Source of the DNA: an uncultured beta proteobacterium
Lineage (GTDB): Bacteria; Pseudomonadota; Gammaproteobacteria; Burkholderiales; Burkholderiaceae_C
Direction of reading: 5' to 3'
DNA: 5,268 nucleotides
NCBI GenBank assembly: GCA_903920405.1
Contig: CAIXMC010000202.1
Coordinates: 1 to 5,268, forward strand
In this document: positions 5,257-5,268 of the stretch, piece after piece
Numbering within the stretch: position 1 is the first letter of the stretch
Layout: each line of letters begins with the position of its first letter
Program-made: the position numbers and the translations under genes
The notes under the pieces: model-generated
The model's input: only the letters and a program-made list of their open reading frames with translations
Database searches by the model: none
What the model was told of the DNA's origin: nothing

Positions 5257-5268
5257 GTAGCCCGGATG
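5257..5268 (+). repeat. REP palindrome cut by the window edge (copy 4)
   Basis: GTAG followed by CCCGGATG is identical to the first 12 bases of copy 1, after which the window ends. It faces copy 3 head to head, with 35 nt between the two GTAG heads. Confidence 0.7.

Overview
The window looks like a proteobacterial chromosome segment, most likely a betaproteobacterium of the Burkholderiales type. The guess rests on moderately high GC, strong purine-rich ribosome sites, an ECF sigma factor, and GTAG-headed REP palindromes; the exact taxon cannot be fixed from this sequence. All convincing genes lie on the minus strand. They form one compact block read from about 5073 down to 157, so the right end of the window is the 5' end of the operon.

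In transcription order the block encodes: (1) a 38-residue exported peptide (5073-4957); (2) an ECF-type RNA polymerase sigma factor with a GTG start (4920-4291); (3) a single-pass membrane protein, a likely anti-sigma factor (4284-3682); (4) a 411-residue three-part protein ending in a possible FHA-like domain (3642-2407); (5) a 302-residue paralogue of it without that last domain (2332-1424); (6) an exported caspase-like (peptidase C14/metacaspase) protein with a His/Cys dyad, an EF-hand loop and a C-terminal DUF4384 domain (1491-157). Spacings are short (36, 6, 39 and 74 nt), and the last two genes overlap by 68 nt.

The ends of the window carry REP palindromes. Two converge just after the caspase gene (43-73 and 95-126). 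A third lies upstream of the first gene (5191-5221), and a fourth is cut by the window edge (5257-5268). The three complete copies share head and loop but have compensating changes in the stem.

A reasonable reading is an envelope-to-cytoplasm signalling module. The membrane protein would hold the sigma factor, and a secreted caspase-like protease and a small secreted peptide would act outside the inner membrane. The two paralogous cytoplasmic proteins would be adaptors or sensors. The gene neighbourhood and domains are visible in the sequence; the wiring between the products is inference. The combination of sigma factor, membrane regulator, duplicated adaptor and exported EF-hand caspase is the best candidate here for a little-described system.
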